Below are positions 1-9,618 of a DNA stretch of 64,000 nt, piece after piece. Made by a program: the position numbers and the translations under genes. The stretch is from assembly GCF_900172265.1 (NCBI RefSeq), contig NZ_FWFK01000002.1:310001-374000 (forward strand), in the 5' to 3' direction. The notes under the pieces are model-generated. The model was not told where the DNA came from, ran no database searches, and worked only from the letters and a program-made list of their open reading frames with translations. Positions within the stretch are counted from its first letter, which is position 1. Each line of letters starts with the position of its first letter. Origin of the DNA: Roseivivax jejudonensis. GTDB lineage: Bacteria; Pseudomonadota; Alphaproteobacteria; Rhodobacterales; Rhodobacteraceae.

Positions 1-1
1 G

Positions 2-1813
2 CTGCAACTGGCCTCGGTCGAGGCGCAGCGCGTCGGCGGGCGCTACACCGCGATGAGCAAGGTGGCCGTGACCTCCTGCCAGGTCTGCGGGCCGAACGAG
101 ACCCCGCTCTGGCAGATCCGCGCCAGCCGGGTCGTCCACGACGAGGACGCCCGGCAGATCTATTTCGACGACGCGCAGTTCCGCGTGCTGGACGTGCCGG
201 TGATCTACTTTCCCCGGCTGCGCATTCCCGACCCGACGCTGGAGCGCGCGCAGGGCTTCCTCACGCCTTCGATCCGCAGCTCGACCCTGTTGGGCTTCGG
301 CATCAAGGTGCCGTACTTCGTGCCGCTCGGGCAAAGCCGCGACCTGACCTTCACGCCCTACCTGTCGCCGGTGACGCGGACGCTCGAGACCCGCTACCGC
401 CAGGCGTTCCGCTACGGCGAGATCGAGCTGAACGGTGCCGTCAGCCAGGACACGCTCGAGTCGGACACGACGCGCGCCTACCTCTTCGCCGAGGGTACGT
501 TCCGCCTGCCGCGACGCTTCCGGCTGGACTTCGATCTCGAGACCACCTCGGACGAGGCGTACCTGAACGACTACGACTACTCCGGGTCCGACCGGCTCGA
601 CAGCGCGATCACGCTCAGCCGGACGACGCCGCTGAGCTATTTCGAGGCGGAGTTCATCCACTACCAGACCTTGCGCGACGAGGAGCGCAACGCCACGCAG
701 CCGACGCTGGTGCTGCATTCGGAGTACGAGCGGCGTATCCCCGGGCTCTGGGGTGGCGAATTGCGGCTGGGCAGCGTGGCGCAGGGGCATTACCGCTATT
801 CCGACACGCCGTTCGACGGCGACGACGAGGACATGATCGTCGACGGGCGCGACGTGGCGCGAGCCACGGTCGAGGCGTCGTGGCGCCGGACCTGGACGCT
901 GACCGGCGGCCTGCGCGCGGGGCTCACGACACAGCTCTGGGCCGACCGCTTCGAGATCCGGCAGGACGACACGGCGGCCCGCAGTGCGTCGCAGCTGACC
1001 CCCGCGATCGCGGGCGAGCTGCGCTGGCCGTGGACGCGCAACGGGCCGGGAGGCGGCCAGTCGCTGATCGAGCCGGTATTCCAGACGGCGTGGACCGGCG
1101 GCAGCCGGCCGGACATCCCCAACGACGAAAGCACGCGCGTCGAGTTCGACGAGGGCAACCTGCTCGCGCTGTCGCGGTTTCCCGCGGCGGACCGGCGCGA
1201 GCGCGGCCGTGTGTCTGCGGCGGGGCTGCGCTTTGCGCACACAGCGCCCGAGGGCTGGTCGACCGGATTCACGCTCGGGCGGGTCTGGCGCGAGGATGCC
1301 GATCCCGCGCTGACCTCCTCCTCGGGCCTCGACGAGGAACAGTCGGACTACCTGCTGGCCGGATACCTCGCGACCAACGAGGGAATCGCCTTTTCGGCGC
1401 GGTCACTCCTCGACCAGGCGGAGGGACGCGTGACCAAGGCCGAGGCCCGGATGACCTGGACCAACATGCGCATGGATATCGAGGCGTCCTACCTGCTCGT
1501 TGCGCGGGACGCGGCCGAGGCCCGCGACAGCGCGACCTCCGAATGGAGCTTCGACGGCGCCTACGATTTCGGCCGGGAATGGTCGGGCGAGGTGTTCGGC
1601 CGCTACAACCTCGTCGAGGACACCTTTGCCCGGGCCGGTCTGGGCGTCACCTGGGAGAACGAATGCGTGAGCGCGAACTTCACCGCGGAGCGCCGTTTCG
1701 CCTCCTCAACCAACCTCGAACCATCGACCGATTTCGGCTTGACCGTCGCGCTGAAGGGCTTCAGCACCGGCGGCAGCGCGAAGGAGTATCGCCGCACATG
1801 CCAGTCTTTCTGA
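2..1813 (+). CDS. lptD: LPS-assembly protein LptD, C-terminal part (5' truncated by window)
   Basis: Outer-membrane beta-barrel that inserts lipopolysaccharide into the outer leaflet together with LptE. The reading frame is open from the first bases of the window, so the N-terminal region lies outside and the ATG at 53 is internal. About 603 residues are visible. Near the start is the TSCQVC...PLWQIRA segment typical of the end of the LptD periplasmic domain, followed by a long stretch of alternating polar and aromatic strands as in the barrel (OstA_C). Cysteines occur as a CxxC pair at the beginning and two more near the C-terminus (ENEC, RRTC), consistent with the inter-domain disulfides of this family. 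It overlaps surA by 16 bp, which fits co-transcription of outer-membrane assembly factors. Confidence 0.93.
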   Translation: MQLASVEAQRVGGRYTAMSKVAVTSCQVCGPNETPLWQIRASRVVHDEDARQIYFDDAQFRVLDVPVIYFPRLRIPDPTLERAQGFLTPSIRSSTLLGFGIKVPYFVPLGQSRDLTFTPYLSPVTRTLETRYRQAFRYGEIELNGAVSQDTLESDTTRAYLFAEGTFRLPRRFRLDFDLETTSDEAYLNDYDYSGSDRLDSAITLSRTTPLSYFEAEFIHYQTLRDEERNATQPTLVLHSEYERRIPGLWGGELRLGSVAQGHYRYSDTPFDGDDEDMIVDGRDVARATVEASWRRTWTLTGGLRAGLTTQLWADRFEIRQDDTAARSASQLTPAIAGELRWPWTRNGPGGGQSLIEPVFQTAWTGGSRPDIPNDESTRVEFDEGNLLALSRFPAADRRERGRVSAAGLRFAHTAPEGWSTGFTLGRVWREDADPALTSSSGLDEEQSDYLLAGYLATNEGIAFSARSLLDQAEGRVTKAEARMTWTNMRMDIEASYLLVARDAAEARDSATSEWSFDGAYDFGREWSGEVFGRYNLVEDTFARAGLGVTWENECVSANFTAERRFASSTNLEPSTDFGLTVALKGFSTGGSAKEYRRTCQSF

Positions 1814-3042
1814 CCCGTCTTCTGTCCCTTCTCCTGCCGCTCGTCGCCGCACTGACCGTGGTGCCCTCCACCGGCGCGGCGCAGAACCTGTTCGCCCCGG
1901 CGATCCGGGTGAACGAGCAGGTGATCACCAATTACGAGCTGTCTCAGCGGATCCGGATGCTCGAGGTACTGAATGCGCCCGGCGACCCGGAGGAGACCGC
2001 GCGCGAAGACCTGGTCGACGATCGCCTGCGGCTTGCCGAAGCGCGGCGCGCCGGGATCCAGGTGACCGAGCAGGAGATCCTCGAGGGGATGGAGGAATTC
2101 GCCGGTCGCGCAGATCTCAGCCGCGAGGAGTTCCTCACCGCGCTCGCGCAGGGCGGCGTAGAGGAACAGACCTTCCGCGACTTCGTGCGCGCGGGCGTGG
2201 CGTGGCGCAACTTCGTGCGCCAGCGCTTCCCGTCCGAGGTGGACGTTGCCGAAATCGAGGTCGACCGCGCCATTGCCGGCGACGGCACCGGGTCGAACCT
2301 GCGCGTGCTGCTGTCGGAAATCATCATTCCGGCCCCGCCTCAGGAAGCCGCGCGCGCCCGCGCCGTGGCCGAGGAAATCTCGACCTACACGAGCGAGGCG
2401 CAATTCTCGTCCGCCGCGCGGCAGTATTCCGCGACCCGCTCGCGCGAGAATGGCGGTCGCCTTCCGTGGCAGGACATCACCGAATTGCCGCCGGGCCTTC
2501 GCCCGATCATCCAGCGCCTGTCGCCGGGCGAGGTGACCGATCCGCTGCCGATCCAGAACGGCATCGCCCTGTTCCAGCTGCGCGGGCTCGAGGAAACCGG
2601 CTACGACGCGCCCGAAGTGGCCCAGGTGGACTACGCCGCCTACTACATCCCCGGCGGGCTGTCGGCCGAGGCGCAGGCGCGCGCGCGAGTCGTCACCAGC
2701 GAAGTCGACCGGTGCGACGACCTCTACGGCGTCGCGCAGGGCCAGCCGGCGGGCGTGCTCGACCGGCGCCAGGCCGCCCCCGCGGAGCTTCCGACCGACG
2801 TGGCGTTCGAGCTGTCGAAGCTCGATCCGGGCGAGACATCGGCGGCGCTGACGCGAAACAACGGCCAGACGCTCATGCTGCTGATGCTGTGCTCGCGCGA
2901 CCGCGAAGTCATCGCCGACCGGGACGCACGCGACGAACGGCGAGAGGAGATCGGGCTCGAACTTCGCAACCAGCGCGTCGGGCAACTGGCCGAACGCTAT
3001 CTCGCGGAGCTGCGCGCCAACGCCCGCATCGTCGAGGAATGA
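1798..3042 (+). CDS. surA: SurA-like periplasmic peptidyl-prolyl isomerase/chaperone
   Basis: Periplasmic chaperone for outer-membrane proteins, probably including LptD encoded just upstream. The ATG at 1798 is chosen because it begins a clear signal peptide (hydrophobic run, cleavage near STGAAQ at about residue 28); the frame is open further upstream only as a shadow of lptD. The mature protein starts with the SurA N-domain signature VNEQVITNYEL and has one parvulin domain at about residues 165-265 (GGRLPW...GEVTDPL...GIALFQL). The C-terminal third is less conserved and has two cysteines. Length 414 aa is normal for alphaproteobacterial SurA. The gene overlaps both neighbours: 16 bp with lptD and a 4-bp ATGA with pdxA. 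Confidence 0.9.
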   Translation: MPVFLTRLLSLLLPLVAALTVVPSTGAAQNLFAPAIRVNEQVITNYELSQRIRMLEVLNAPGDPEETAREDLVDDRLRLAEARRAGIQVTEQEILEGMEEFAGRADLSREEFLTALAQGGVEEQTFRDFVRAGVAWRNFVRQRFPSEVDVAEIEVDRAIAGDGTGSNLRVLLSEIIIPAPPQEAARARAVAEEISTYTSEAQFSSAARQYSATRSRENGGRLPWQDITELPPGLRPIIQRLSPGEVTDPLPIQNGIALFQLRGLEETGYDAPEVAQVDYAAYYIPGGLSAEAQARARVVTSEVDRCDDLYGVAQGQPAGVLDRRQAAPAELPTDVAFELSKLDPGETSAALTRNNGQTLMLLMLCSRDREVIADRDARDERREEIGLELRNQRVGQLAERYLAELRANARIVEE

Positions 3043-4010
3043 GTCCCGCGCCGATCGCCATGAGTTGCGGCGAGCCATCGGGCATCGGCCCCGAGCTTGC
3101 CGCTGCGGCGTGGGAGATCCTCGGCGCGACGGTTCCGTTTGCCTATATCGGCGACCCCTCCCATCTGCCCGAGGGCACGCCGATCGCGGAGATCTCGGCG
3201 ATCGGCGATGCCGCCGACGCGGCGGCAGACGCCGTGCCGGTCCTGCCGATGGCCTTCGGCGGCGCGCGCGTGCCCGGCGCGCCGCAGGCGGGACAGGCCT
3301 CCAAGGTCGTCGCGGCGATCGACCGCGCGATCGAACTGGCCGGCGAAGGCCGCGCCGCGGCGATGTGCACGCTGCCCATCCACAAGAAGGCGCTGGCCGA
3401 CGGGGCCGGCTTCGCCTTTCCCGGCCATACCGAGTATCTTGCCGATCGCGCCGGGGTCGACCGCGTGGTGATGATGCTCGCCTCCGACCTGCTGCGGGTG
3501 GTACCGGCCACGATCCACATTCCGCTCGCCGAGGTGCCGCGCAACCTGCGCACGGACGGGCTTGAGCGGACCATCCGCATCACGCACGACGGTCTTCGTC
3601 GGCTGTTTCGCATCGAACACCCGCGGATCGCGGTCGCCGGACTTAATCCCCATGCGGGCGAAGGTGGCCGGATGGGGCGCGAGGAGATTGAGATCATCGG
3701 CCCTGTGATCGAGAAACTCGTGGCCGACGATATCGACGTGACCGGACCGCATTCTGCCGACACGCTGTTTCACGCGGCGGCGCGCGCCCGCTACGACGTG
3801 GCGATCTGCATGTACCACGATCAGGCGCTCGTCCCGATCAAGACGCTCGATTTCGATCGCGGGGTGAACGTCACGCTTGGGCTGCCGTTCATCCGGACGT
3901 CGCCCGACCACGGCACCGCGCTCGACATCGCTGGCAAGGGCGTCGCAAATCCGAGCTCCACCGTCGAGGCGCTGCGCCTCGCGTGGCGGCTGGCCGGCGG
4001 ACAGTGTTGA
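3039..4010 (+). CDS. pdxA: 4-hydroxythreonine-4-phosphate dehydrogenase
   Basis: Cytoplasmic NAD-dependent enzyme of the DXP-dependent pyridoxal phosphate pathway; it oxidises 4-phosphohydroxy-L-threonine, and the product is condensed by PdxJ. The family signature is clear: CGEPSGIGPE at the N-terminus (normally GDPAGIGPE), HTEYLAD, GLNPHAGEGG, HSADTLFH, MYHDQALVPIK and SPDHGTALDIAGKG, which hold the metal-binding histidines and the substrate site. The start ATG overlaps the surA stop (ATGA at 3039-3042), and an in-frame ATG at 3060 is a weaker alternative. Length 323 aa is typical. The surA-pdxA-rsmA order is widespread in proteobacteria, including E. coli, so the operon assignment is secure. 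Confidence 0.95.
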   Translation: MSPAPIAMSCGEPSGIGPELAAAAWEILGATVPFAYIGDPSHLPEGTPIAEISAIGDAADAAADAVPVLPMAFGGARVPGAPQAGQASKVVAAIDRAIELAGEGRAAAMCTLPIHKKALADGAGFAFPGHTEYLADRAGVDRVVMMLASDLLRVVPATIHIPLAEVPRNLRTDGLERTIRITHDGLRRLFRIEHPRIAVAGLNPHAGEGGRMGREEIEIIGPVIEKLVADDIDVTGPHSADTLFHAAARARYDVAICMYHDQALVPIKTLDFDRGVNVTLGLPFIRTSPDHGTALDIAGKGVANPSSTVEALRLAWRLAGGQC

Positions 4011-4070
4011 AACCCCTGGCATCCCGTATGCCCCGAGCCGTCGTGACGTTCATCAATCGGAGCGCACGCC

Positions 4071-4913
4071 ATGGCGATCGATGACCTGCCGCCGCTGCGC
4101 GAGGTCATCGCGCGCCACGGCCTGTCGGCGCGCAAGGCGCTGGGACAGAATTTTCTGCTCGATCTGAACCTGACGGCAAAGATCGCCCGCGCGGCCGGCG
4201 ATCTCGGCAACCGCGACGTGCTCGAGGTGGGACCGGGACCCGGCGGCCTGACCCGCGGGCTTCTGGCCGAGGGCGCTCGCAAGGTTCTCGCGGTCGAGAA
4301 GGATCCTCGCTGCCTGCCTGCGCTCGAAGAGATCGCCGCGGCCTATCCCGGCCGGCTGGAGGTCGTCGAAGGCGACGCGCTGCGGATCGATCCCGCGGCG
4401 CACCTCGATCGGCCTTACGCCGTTGCGGCGAACCTGCCTTACAATGTCGGGACGGAGCTGCTGGTGCGCTGGCTTACACCCGCGTCATGGCCGCCTGACT
4501 GGTCATCGCTGACACTGATGTTCCAGCGCGAGGTGGCCGAGAGGATCGTCGCGGCGCCGGGATCGAAGACCTACGGCCGGCTCGCCGTTCTGTCGCAGTG
4601 GCGGACCGACGCGCGGATCGTGATGTCGCTGCCGCCCGGAGCGTTCACTCCGCCGCCGAAGGTATCGTCGGCGGTGGTGCACCTGACGGCCCTGCCCGCG
4701 CCGCGTTTCCCGGCCGATCCGAAAGTGCTGGAGCGCGTTGTCGCCGCCGCGTTCAACCAACGCCGCAAGATGCTTCGCGCCGCATTGAAGGGCCTTCATC
4801 CGGATATCGAGACAATGCTCGCCGAGGCCGGCCTGGAGCCGACCGAGCGCGCCGAGCAGGTACCGCTGGAGAAATTCTGCGCCCTCGCGCGGGCCTTCGC
4901 GGCGCGCCGCTGA
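4071..4913 (+). CDS. rsmA: 16S rRNA adenine(1518/1519)-N6 dimethyltransferase
   Basis: KsgA/RsmA dimethylates two adjacent adenosines in the helix 45 loop of 16S rRNA late in 30S assembly, using S-adenosylmethionine. Visible motifs: KALGQNFL at residues 22-29, SAM-binding [12 protein letters not shown] around 50-61, acidic VEKD near 75-78, and the catalytic NLPYN at 121-125. The C-terminal helical domain carries [15 protein letters not shown]. Length 280 aa matches the family. It lies 60 bp after pdxA on the same strand and is probably the last gene of the lptD-surA-pdxA-rsmA unit, because the next gene is convergent with only 18 bp between them. Confidence 0.95.
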   Translation: MAIDDLPPLREVIARHGLSARKALGQNFLLDLNLTAKIARAAGDLGNRDVLEVGPGPGGLTRGLLAEGARKVLAVEKDPRCLPALEEIAAAYPGRLEVVEGDALRIDPAAHLDRPYAVAANLPYNVGTELLVRWLTPASWPPDWSSLTLMFQREVAERIVAAPGSKTYGRLAVLSQWRTDARIVMSLPPGAFTPPPKVSSAVVHLTALPAPRFPADPKVLERVVAAAFNQRRKMLRAALKGLHPDIETMLAEAGLEPTERAEQVPLEKFCALARAFAARR

Positions 4914-4931
4914 AACGGAGATCGCCGCGGC

Positions 4932-5648
4932 CTACTCGGCCGCGCGCGTCGTGTCGGAGGCTGTTGCGTCGCCGCCGTCCCCTTCGGATTGCTGCGCCGA
5001 ATCGTCGCTCTGAGCCTTCTTGGGCTTCGACGCGCGCCGTCGTGGTTTGGGCTTCGGCGCCTCTTCGGCCGGTGCGTCGGAGGATTGAGCCTCGGCTGCG
5101 TTCTCCGGCGTTTCGACGAGGCCGGAGCCGTCATCACCTTCGGAGAAATCCACCACGTCATCACTTCGGCTGCGCGCGTCGTCGCCGCCGCGAGTGTTTT
5201 GCTGGGAGCGATCGTTGCCGTCTTGGCCGCCGCTCTGGGCATTGGCATTCTGGCTCTTGTCCTGGCCGCCGCCCTGCCCCTTGTCGGACCCGCCGCCATC
5301 CTGGCGGCCGTCGGCGTCCTGCTTGTCCGCGCGGTCGCGATCGCGTTGCGCCTGACGCTCGCGGTTCTCGCGTTCCTGCTGCTCGCGCCGCTGATCCTGT
5401 TCGCGCTGAGCCTCGGACAGCAGACGCAGATAATGCTCTGCATGCTGCTGGAAGTTCTCGGTGGCGACGCGGTCATTGGCCAACTGCGCATCGCGCGCGA
5501 GCTGGTTGTACTTGTCGATGATCTGCTGCGGCGTGCCGCGCACCTTGCCGTCCGGCCCGGAGCTGTCGAACACGCGGTTGACCACGTTGCCGATGTTGTT
5601 CCGGTTGCGGTTCGACTTGGACCGCGAGCGTGATTTGGAAGATCGCAT
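4932..5648 (-). CDS. DUF4167 domain protein
   Basis: Protein of unknown function found across Alphaproteobacteria. Residues of about 1-90 form the conserved part: a basic Arg/Ser/Asn-rich N-terminus, then FDSSGPDGKVRGTPQQIIDK and a helical segment (ARDAQLANDRVATENFQQHAEHYLRLL). After it comes a long low-complexity tail rich in Gln, Arg, Asp and Gly, acidic in the middle and basic (KPKPRRRASKPKK) near the end. No signal peptide or membrane segment is visible. The highly charged composition suggests an RNA- or nucleoid-associated role, but that is inference. It is convergent with rsmA, and about 200 bp separate its start from the end of prmC upstream. Confidence 0.85.
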   Translation of the reverse strand: MRSSKSRSRSKSNRNRNNIGNVVNRVFDSSGPDGKVRGTPQQIIDKYNQLARDAQLANDRVATENFQQHAEHYLRLLSEAQREQDQRREQQERENRERQAQRDRDRADKQDADGRQDGGGSDKGQGGGQDKSQNANAQSGGQDGNDRSQQNTRGGDDARSRSDDVVDFSEGDDGSGLVETPENAAEAQSSDAPAEEAPKPKPRRRASKPKKAQSDDSAQQSEGDGGDATASDTTRAAE

Positions 5649-5850
5649 TTGAGAGTGTCAGCCCTGTTTGTGACTGGTCGCTTGGGTGATCTGCGGCGGC
5701 GTTGCGTTCTGGGCGAGTAAGCGCCCGTCCGGCCGGATCACGTCTCTGTCTGGCTTACCGTCGAGCGGGACCGCACGCCGTCCTCGGGCTCGACTGATCA
5801 TGAGTAAACATGTCGCGACCGAGTTTACAACCCGAAACCCCGAAAAATGC

Positions 5851-6702
5851 TCATCGAGCAGCGTCTTGGGGCCATATTCCCGCGATGACCCGGTCCCGTC
5901 CATCGAGATCGCGCAGGATTTCAATCCCTTCAACACCGGTAGAGGCGAAGATTTCGCGCACCGCCTCCCCCTGGGTTGCGCCGATTTCCACCAGAAGGCG
6001 CCCGCCCGGCATGAGGTGCGCCGGCGCCGCCCTGGCGATGGCGCGATAGGCGGTCAGCCCATCACGCTGGTCGGTCAACGCGATCGCGGGCTCGTGGTTC
6101 CTGACCTCGGGCGCCAGACCCGCCATCTCGTCTGCCGCGATATAGGGCGGGTTCGAGACGACGAGGTCGAACCGCGCGCCGGGCGAAAGTTGCGCCGTCC
6201 AGCTTCCGAGGCGAAGATCGGCACGGTCCCGAAGCCCGAGCCGCGCGGCGTTCTCCGCCGCGATCGCGAGCGCCGCCTCGGACACGTCGGTGCCGATGCC
6301 GGTGGCGGTCGGCCGCTCCGCGAGGAGCGACAACAGGATGCACCCCGAGCCCGTGCCAAGATCGAGCAGGCGGGAAAACGGCGCCTGGAGCGCCGCGGCG
6401 ATCAGGGTCTCGGTTTCGGGGCGGGGATCGAGGACGTCGGCGGTGACCCGGAACTCCCGCCCCCAGAAAGCGCGGAGGCCGGTCAGGTGGCTCAGTGGCA
6501 CGCGCGCCGCCCGGCGGTCCACCAGCGCCTCGAAACGCGCCGCGGCATCTTCGGGCACCGGATCGGCGAGAGCGAGCGTCAACCGTGCCGGCGGCACTGC
6601 GAGCGCGTGTGCGAGCAGACGACGGGCATCGCGGGCGGGATCAGGAATGCCGGCCGCCTCCAACCGTCGGGCGGCCGCGGCCAGCGCATCGCGGCCGATC
6701 AC
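5851..6702 (-). CDS. prmC: Release factor glutamine methyltransferase
   Basis: PrmC (HemK) methylates the glutamine of the GGQ motif in RF1 and RF2, which raises termination efficiency. Motifs: PRPETE at 93-98, SAM-binding DLGTGSG at 114-120, and the catalytic NPPY at 184-187, followed by [13 protein letters not shown]. Length 283 aa is typical. The start is a GTG at 6702 overlapping the prfA stop by 4 bp (GTGA), so it is translationally coupled to its own substrate gene. This is the standard prfA-prmC arrangement. Confidence 0.95.
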   Translation of the reverse strand: MIGRDALAAAARRLEAAGIPDPARDARRLLAHALAVPPARLTLALADPVPEDAAARFEALVDRRAARVPLSHLTGLRAFWGREFRVTADVLDPRPETETLIAAALQAPFSRLLDLGTGSGCILLSLLAERPTATGIGTDVSEAALAIAAENAARLGLRDRADLRLGSWTAQLSPGARFDLVVSNPPYIAADEMAGLAPEVRNHEPAIALTDQRDGLTAYRAIARAAPAHLMPGGRLLVEIGATQGEAVREIFASTGVEGIEILRDLDGRDRVIAGIWPQDAAR

Positions 6703-7748
6703 GCCTGCATCTCGGCCAGTTGCGCCGCCTGCGCATCGGCGGTCAGCGCGTCGATCACCTCGTCCAGATCCCCGGCCATGACCTGATCGAGCTTGTAGAG
6801 CGTCAGGTTGATGCGGTGATCGGTCATCCGCCCCTGCGGGAAATTATAGGTCCGGATCCGCTCGGAGCGGTCGCCGGAGCCGACCTGCGTCTTGCGAAGG
6901 CCTGAACGCGCCTCGGCGGCGCGCTGGCGTTCGATGTCGAACAGCCTCGCGCGCAGAACGTTCATCGCGATCTCGCGGTTGCGGTGCTGCGACTTCTCGG
7001 ACGACGTGACGACGAGCCCGGTGGGCACGTGTGTGATCCGCACCGCGCTGTCGGTGGTATTGACGTGCTGCCCCCCGGCGCCCGACGATCGCATCGTGTC
7101 GATCCGGAGGTCCGCAGGATCGATCTCCACGTCCACCGCCTCCGCCTCGGGCAGGACGGCAACCGTCGCGGCCGAGGTGTGGATCCGCCCGCCGCTTTCG
7201 GTCGCCGGGACGCGTTGCACCCGATGCACACCGCTTTCGAACTTCAGCCGGGCAAACACGTTCTCGCCCGAAATCCGCGCCACGAGTTCGCGCAGACCGC
7301 CGATTTCGGTCGGCTGTTCCTCGATCACCTCGAACCGCCAGCCCTGCGCTTCGGCATGGCGCATGTACATCCGCTGAAGATCCGCGGCGAAAAGCGCCGC
7401 CTCCTCGCCGCCGGTGCCGGGGCGGATCTCGAGGATCGCCGGACGCGTATCGGCCGCATCCCGCGGCAAGAGCGCGAGCTGCAGAGCGTGCTCCGCCTCC
7501 GGCAACTCGGCCTGAAGTCGCGTCAGTTCTTCGGCGGCCAGTTCCGCCACCTCGGGATCTTCGCGCATCGCCTCGGCCTCGGCGATACCGGTGCGCAGCG
7601 CGCGCCATTCGGCGATGCGCTCGACCACGGGTTTCAGCTCGGCATACTCGCGACCGAGCGCCGCGATGTCGCCGCGGCCTTCGGCCATGCAGGCTTCGAG
7701 GTATTCGAACCGGTCGACGATCTGGGCAAGGCGCTCTTCGGGGATCAT
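6699..7748 (-). CDS. prfA: Peptide chain release factor 1
   Basis: RF1 recognises UAA and UAG stop codons and triggers peptidyl-tRNA hydrolysis. The GGQ motif is at residues 225-227 ([17 protein letters not shown]), and the anticodon-like tripeptide region reads PAT at 181-183, as expected for RF1 rather than RF2. The ATG at 7748 ([10 protein letters not shown]) gives 349 aa; the open frame upstream of it lacks family similarity. It is the first gene of a two-gene unit with prmC and is divergent from the small secreted protein gene at 7811. Confidence 0.96.
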   Translation of the reverse strand: MIPEERLAQIVDRFEYLEACMAEGRGDIAALGREYAELKPVVERIAEWRALRTGIAEAEAMREDPEVAELAAEELTRLQAELPEAEHALQLALLPRDAADTRPAILEIRPGTGGEEAALFAADLQRMYMRHAEAQGWRFEVIEEQPTEIGGLRELVARISGENVFARLKFESGVHRVQRVPATESGGRIHTSAATVAVLPEAEAVDVEIDPADLRIDTMRSSGAGGQHVNTTDSAVRITHVPTGLVVTSSEKSQHRNREIAMNVLRARLFDIERQRAAEARSGLRKTQVGSGDRSERIRTYNFPQGRMTDHRINLTLYKLDQVMAGDLDEVIDALTADAQAAQLAEMQA

Positions 7749-7810
7749 GCGCGGTGCTGTCACCGATCGACGCGCTTTGGTCAAGCGGGCGGGCGTGCTA
7801 GCCTGACCGG

Positions 7811-8092
7811 ATGATCCGGGCGCTCGTCCTTCTGTGCAGCCTGCCTCTGCCCGCATGGGCCGGAGAGGCCGAACCGGCACGCGGGCTCGACTGCTACTGC
7901 ACCGACAGCATCGGCGACCGCGTGGAGCTGGGCGAGGTGATCTGCCTCAGCGTGGGCGGCCGGGACTTCACGGCGCAGTGCCAGATGTCGCTCAACGTGC
8001 CGATGTGGCGCGAAGTGTCCGAGGGCTGCGTCGCGGCGGCGCTGCCGCGCCGGGCCGCGGCGCGCCTCGCCGCCCTTCGTGGCACGGACTAG
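7811..8092 (+). CDS. Small secreted cysteine-containing protein, unknown function
   Basis: The 93-aa product has a clear signal peptide ([18 protein letters not shown], cleavage after about residue 17), predicting export to the periplasm. The mature part holds five cysteines (28, 30, 45, 57, 73), two of them as CYC, so disulfide bonds are likely. The C-terminus is Ala/Arg-rich. I do not recognise a named domain. The gene sits alone between divergent prfA and a convergent DUF1499 gene that ends only 4 bp away. Codon use matches the neighbours, which supports a real gene. Confidence 0.7.
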   Translation: MIRALVLLCSLPLPAWAGEAEPARGLDCYCTDSIGDRVELGEVICLSVGGRDFTAQCQMSLNVPMWREVSEGCVAAALPRRAAARLAALRGTD

Positions 8093-8096
8093 CGCC

Positions 8097-8510
8097 TCAG
8101 CCTTCGGCCGTGCCGATCTGTTGCAGCCAGCCCTCGACCCGGTCGCGGTTCACCCCGAGATCGGACTGCCCGAAACGCGCCCGCGCCCAGAGCTCGATCA
8201 CGTCGTCCTTGCGCTCGATCGTGGTGTAGTCGGGAAAGCCCATCCATTTGGACCGGGTGACGTATGTCGCGCGCCCGTCCTCCGGCCCGCCGGTCAGGAG
8301 TTCCGTCCGCGGCGTGGCGAGCACGATGGCGTGCAGCCGTTCGAGCGTGTCCTCGCCGGCCGGGATCCGGCGGCGCACGCCGTTGGCGAGATCCTGATCC
8401 GCCGTCACTTGCGGATCGACATGCCAGGTGTCCGGGTCGGAGGGCGCGAAACGGATCCACGCCAGCCCGGCGATCACCACGACGATTATGAGCCAGAACA
8501 CCATTCGCAC
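8097..8510 (-). CDS. DUF1499 domain protein
   Basis: A 137-aa protein with an N-terminal membrane anchor (about residues 4-20, VFWLIIVVVIAGLAW) and a DUF1499-type body ending TRSKWMGFPDYTTIE...IELWARARFGQSDLGVNRDRVEGWL. The family is common in alphaproteobacteria and plants and has no established reaction. A GTG at 8510 is used because it has an AAGGGA-type ribosome site 8 bases upstream; an ATG two codons later (8504) is the alternative. It is convergent with the small secreted protein gene. Confidence 0.8.
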   Translation of the reverse strand: MRMVFWLIIVVVIAGLAWIRFAPSDPDTWHVDPQVTADQDLANGVRRRIPAGEDTLERLHAIVLATPRTELLTGGPEDGRATYVTRSKWMGFPDYTTIERKDDVIELWARARFGQSDLGVNRDRVEGWLQQIGTAEG

Positions 8511-8564
8511 GCCGACTTTCCCTTGTTGCGCGGCCCTCGGCCACGCTGCTGAAACCTGACCGCG

Positions 8565-9530
8565 CTAGCCGCGCCGGCGCGTCCATCCCCACAGACAGAG
8601 GATCTCCATCGCCACATGCGCGCCAGCTACCGCCGTCGCCCCGGTCGTATCGTATTGCGGCGAGACCTCAACCACGTCGCCCCCCACGATGTCGAGACCG
8701 GCGATCTCCCGCAGGACGATCGCCGCCTGGCCCGACGTCAGCCCGCCCCAGACCGGCGTGCCGGTTCCCGGCGCGAAGGCCGGGTCGAGCGCGTCGATGT
8801 CGAAGGTCAGATAGCACGGCCCCTGCCCCGCAACCTCGCGGATCCGCTTGGCGATGGCGTCGGGCCCGGTGCGGTGCACATCGGGCGCGTCGAGGATCGT
8901 CACACCCATCGTGTCCGGGTTCTCGGTCCGAATGCCCACCGCGACAGAGCGCGCCGGGTCGATCAGCCCCTCGCGCACGGCCTTGTAGACGAAGGTGCCG
9001 TGGTCGATCCGGTCGGGATCGTCGTCGACCCAGCTGTCGGAATGGGCATCGAACTGGATCAGGCCCAGCGGCCCGTGCCGCGCGGCGTGCGCACGCAGGA
9101 GCGGCAGCGTGACGAAGTGATCGCCGCCGAGCGTCAGCATCGCCGAACCGGCCTCGAGGATGCCGCGTGCATGCGCCTCGATCGCCGACGGCACATCCGA
9201 AACCTTGGCGTAGTCGAAGGCCATGTCGCCGTAATCGACGACATCGAACGCCTCGAGCGGGGAATAGCCCCACCCATAGGGCGGATCGTAGGGCTGCAGC
9301 GTCGAGGCCTCGCGCACGGCCCGCGGTCCGAACCGGCATCCTGGCCGATTGGTCACCGCCTGATCGAACGGAATGCCCGTAACTGCGATGTCGACGCCGG
9401 ACAGATCCTTGGTGTAGCGCCGCCTCAGGAAAGACGTCGCACCCGCAAAGGCATTCTCGAACGAAAGGCCACGCGCTTCTGGCCGGGTGAAGGCGTGATC
9501 GATCTGTGTCTTCGCGTCTTCGAGCGCCAT
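8565..9530 (-). CDS. speB: Agmatinase / ureohydrolase family
   Basis: Manganese-dependent hydrolase of the arginase/agmatinase superfamily; agmatinase converts agmatine to putrescine and urea. The binuclear metal ligands are present: GGDH at 135-138, DAHSD at 161-165 and DIDALDP around 244-250. GCRFGPRAVR near residue 65 is the agmatinase-type substrate loop. Length 321 aa fits. Substrate specificity within this superfamily (agmatine, guanidinobutyrate, others) cannot be settled from motifs alone. It stands alone, about 90 bp downstream of the M20 gene on the same strand. Confidence 0.88.
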   Translation of the reverse strand: MALEDAKTQIDHAFTRPEARGLSFENAFAGATSFLRRRYTKDLSGVDIAVTGIPFDQAVTNRPGCRFGPRAVREASTLQPYDPPYGWGYSPLEAFDVVDYGDMAFDYAKVSDVPSAIEAHARGILEAGSAMLTLGGDHFVTLPLLRAHAARHGPLGLIQFDAHSDSWVDDDPDRIDHGTFVYKAVREGLIDPARSVAVGIRTENPDTMGVTILDAPDVHRTGPDAIAKRIREVAGQGPCYLTFDIDALDPAFAPGTGTPVWGGLTSGQAAIVLREIAGLDIVGGDVVEVSPQYDTTGATAVAGAHVAMEILCLWGWTRRRG

Positions 9531-9618
9531 CCCGCGGGCCTCCGTTGAGCGTGTCGGCGCCAGTGTAGAGGCGTCCGCGCCGGCAGATGCAAGGGGTGCG
9601 CTCCGCGGCCCGCCGCGC

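Noticed and set aside
880-1797. Upstream extension of the surA frame
   Set aside because: The extension is an out-of-frame reading of lptD; the signal peptide begins at 1798.
1603-3078. Long minus-strand frame opposite lptD/surA
   Set aside because: Shadow of two well supported genes; low-complexity Arg/Ala-rich translation.
5658-5936. Small minus-strand frame between DUF4167 and prmC genes
   Set aside because: It overlaps the 3' end of prmC in another frame, and no ribosome site or family similarity is visible.
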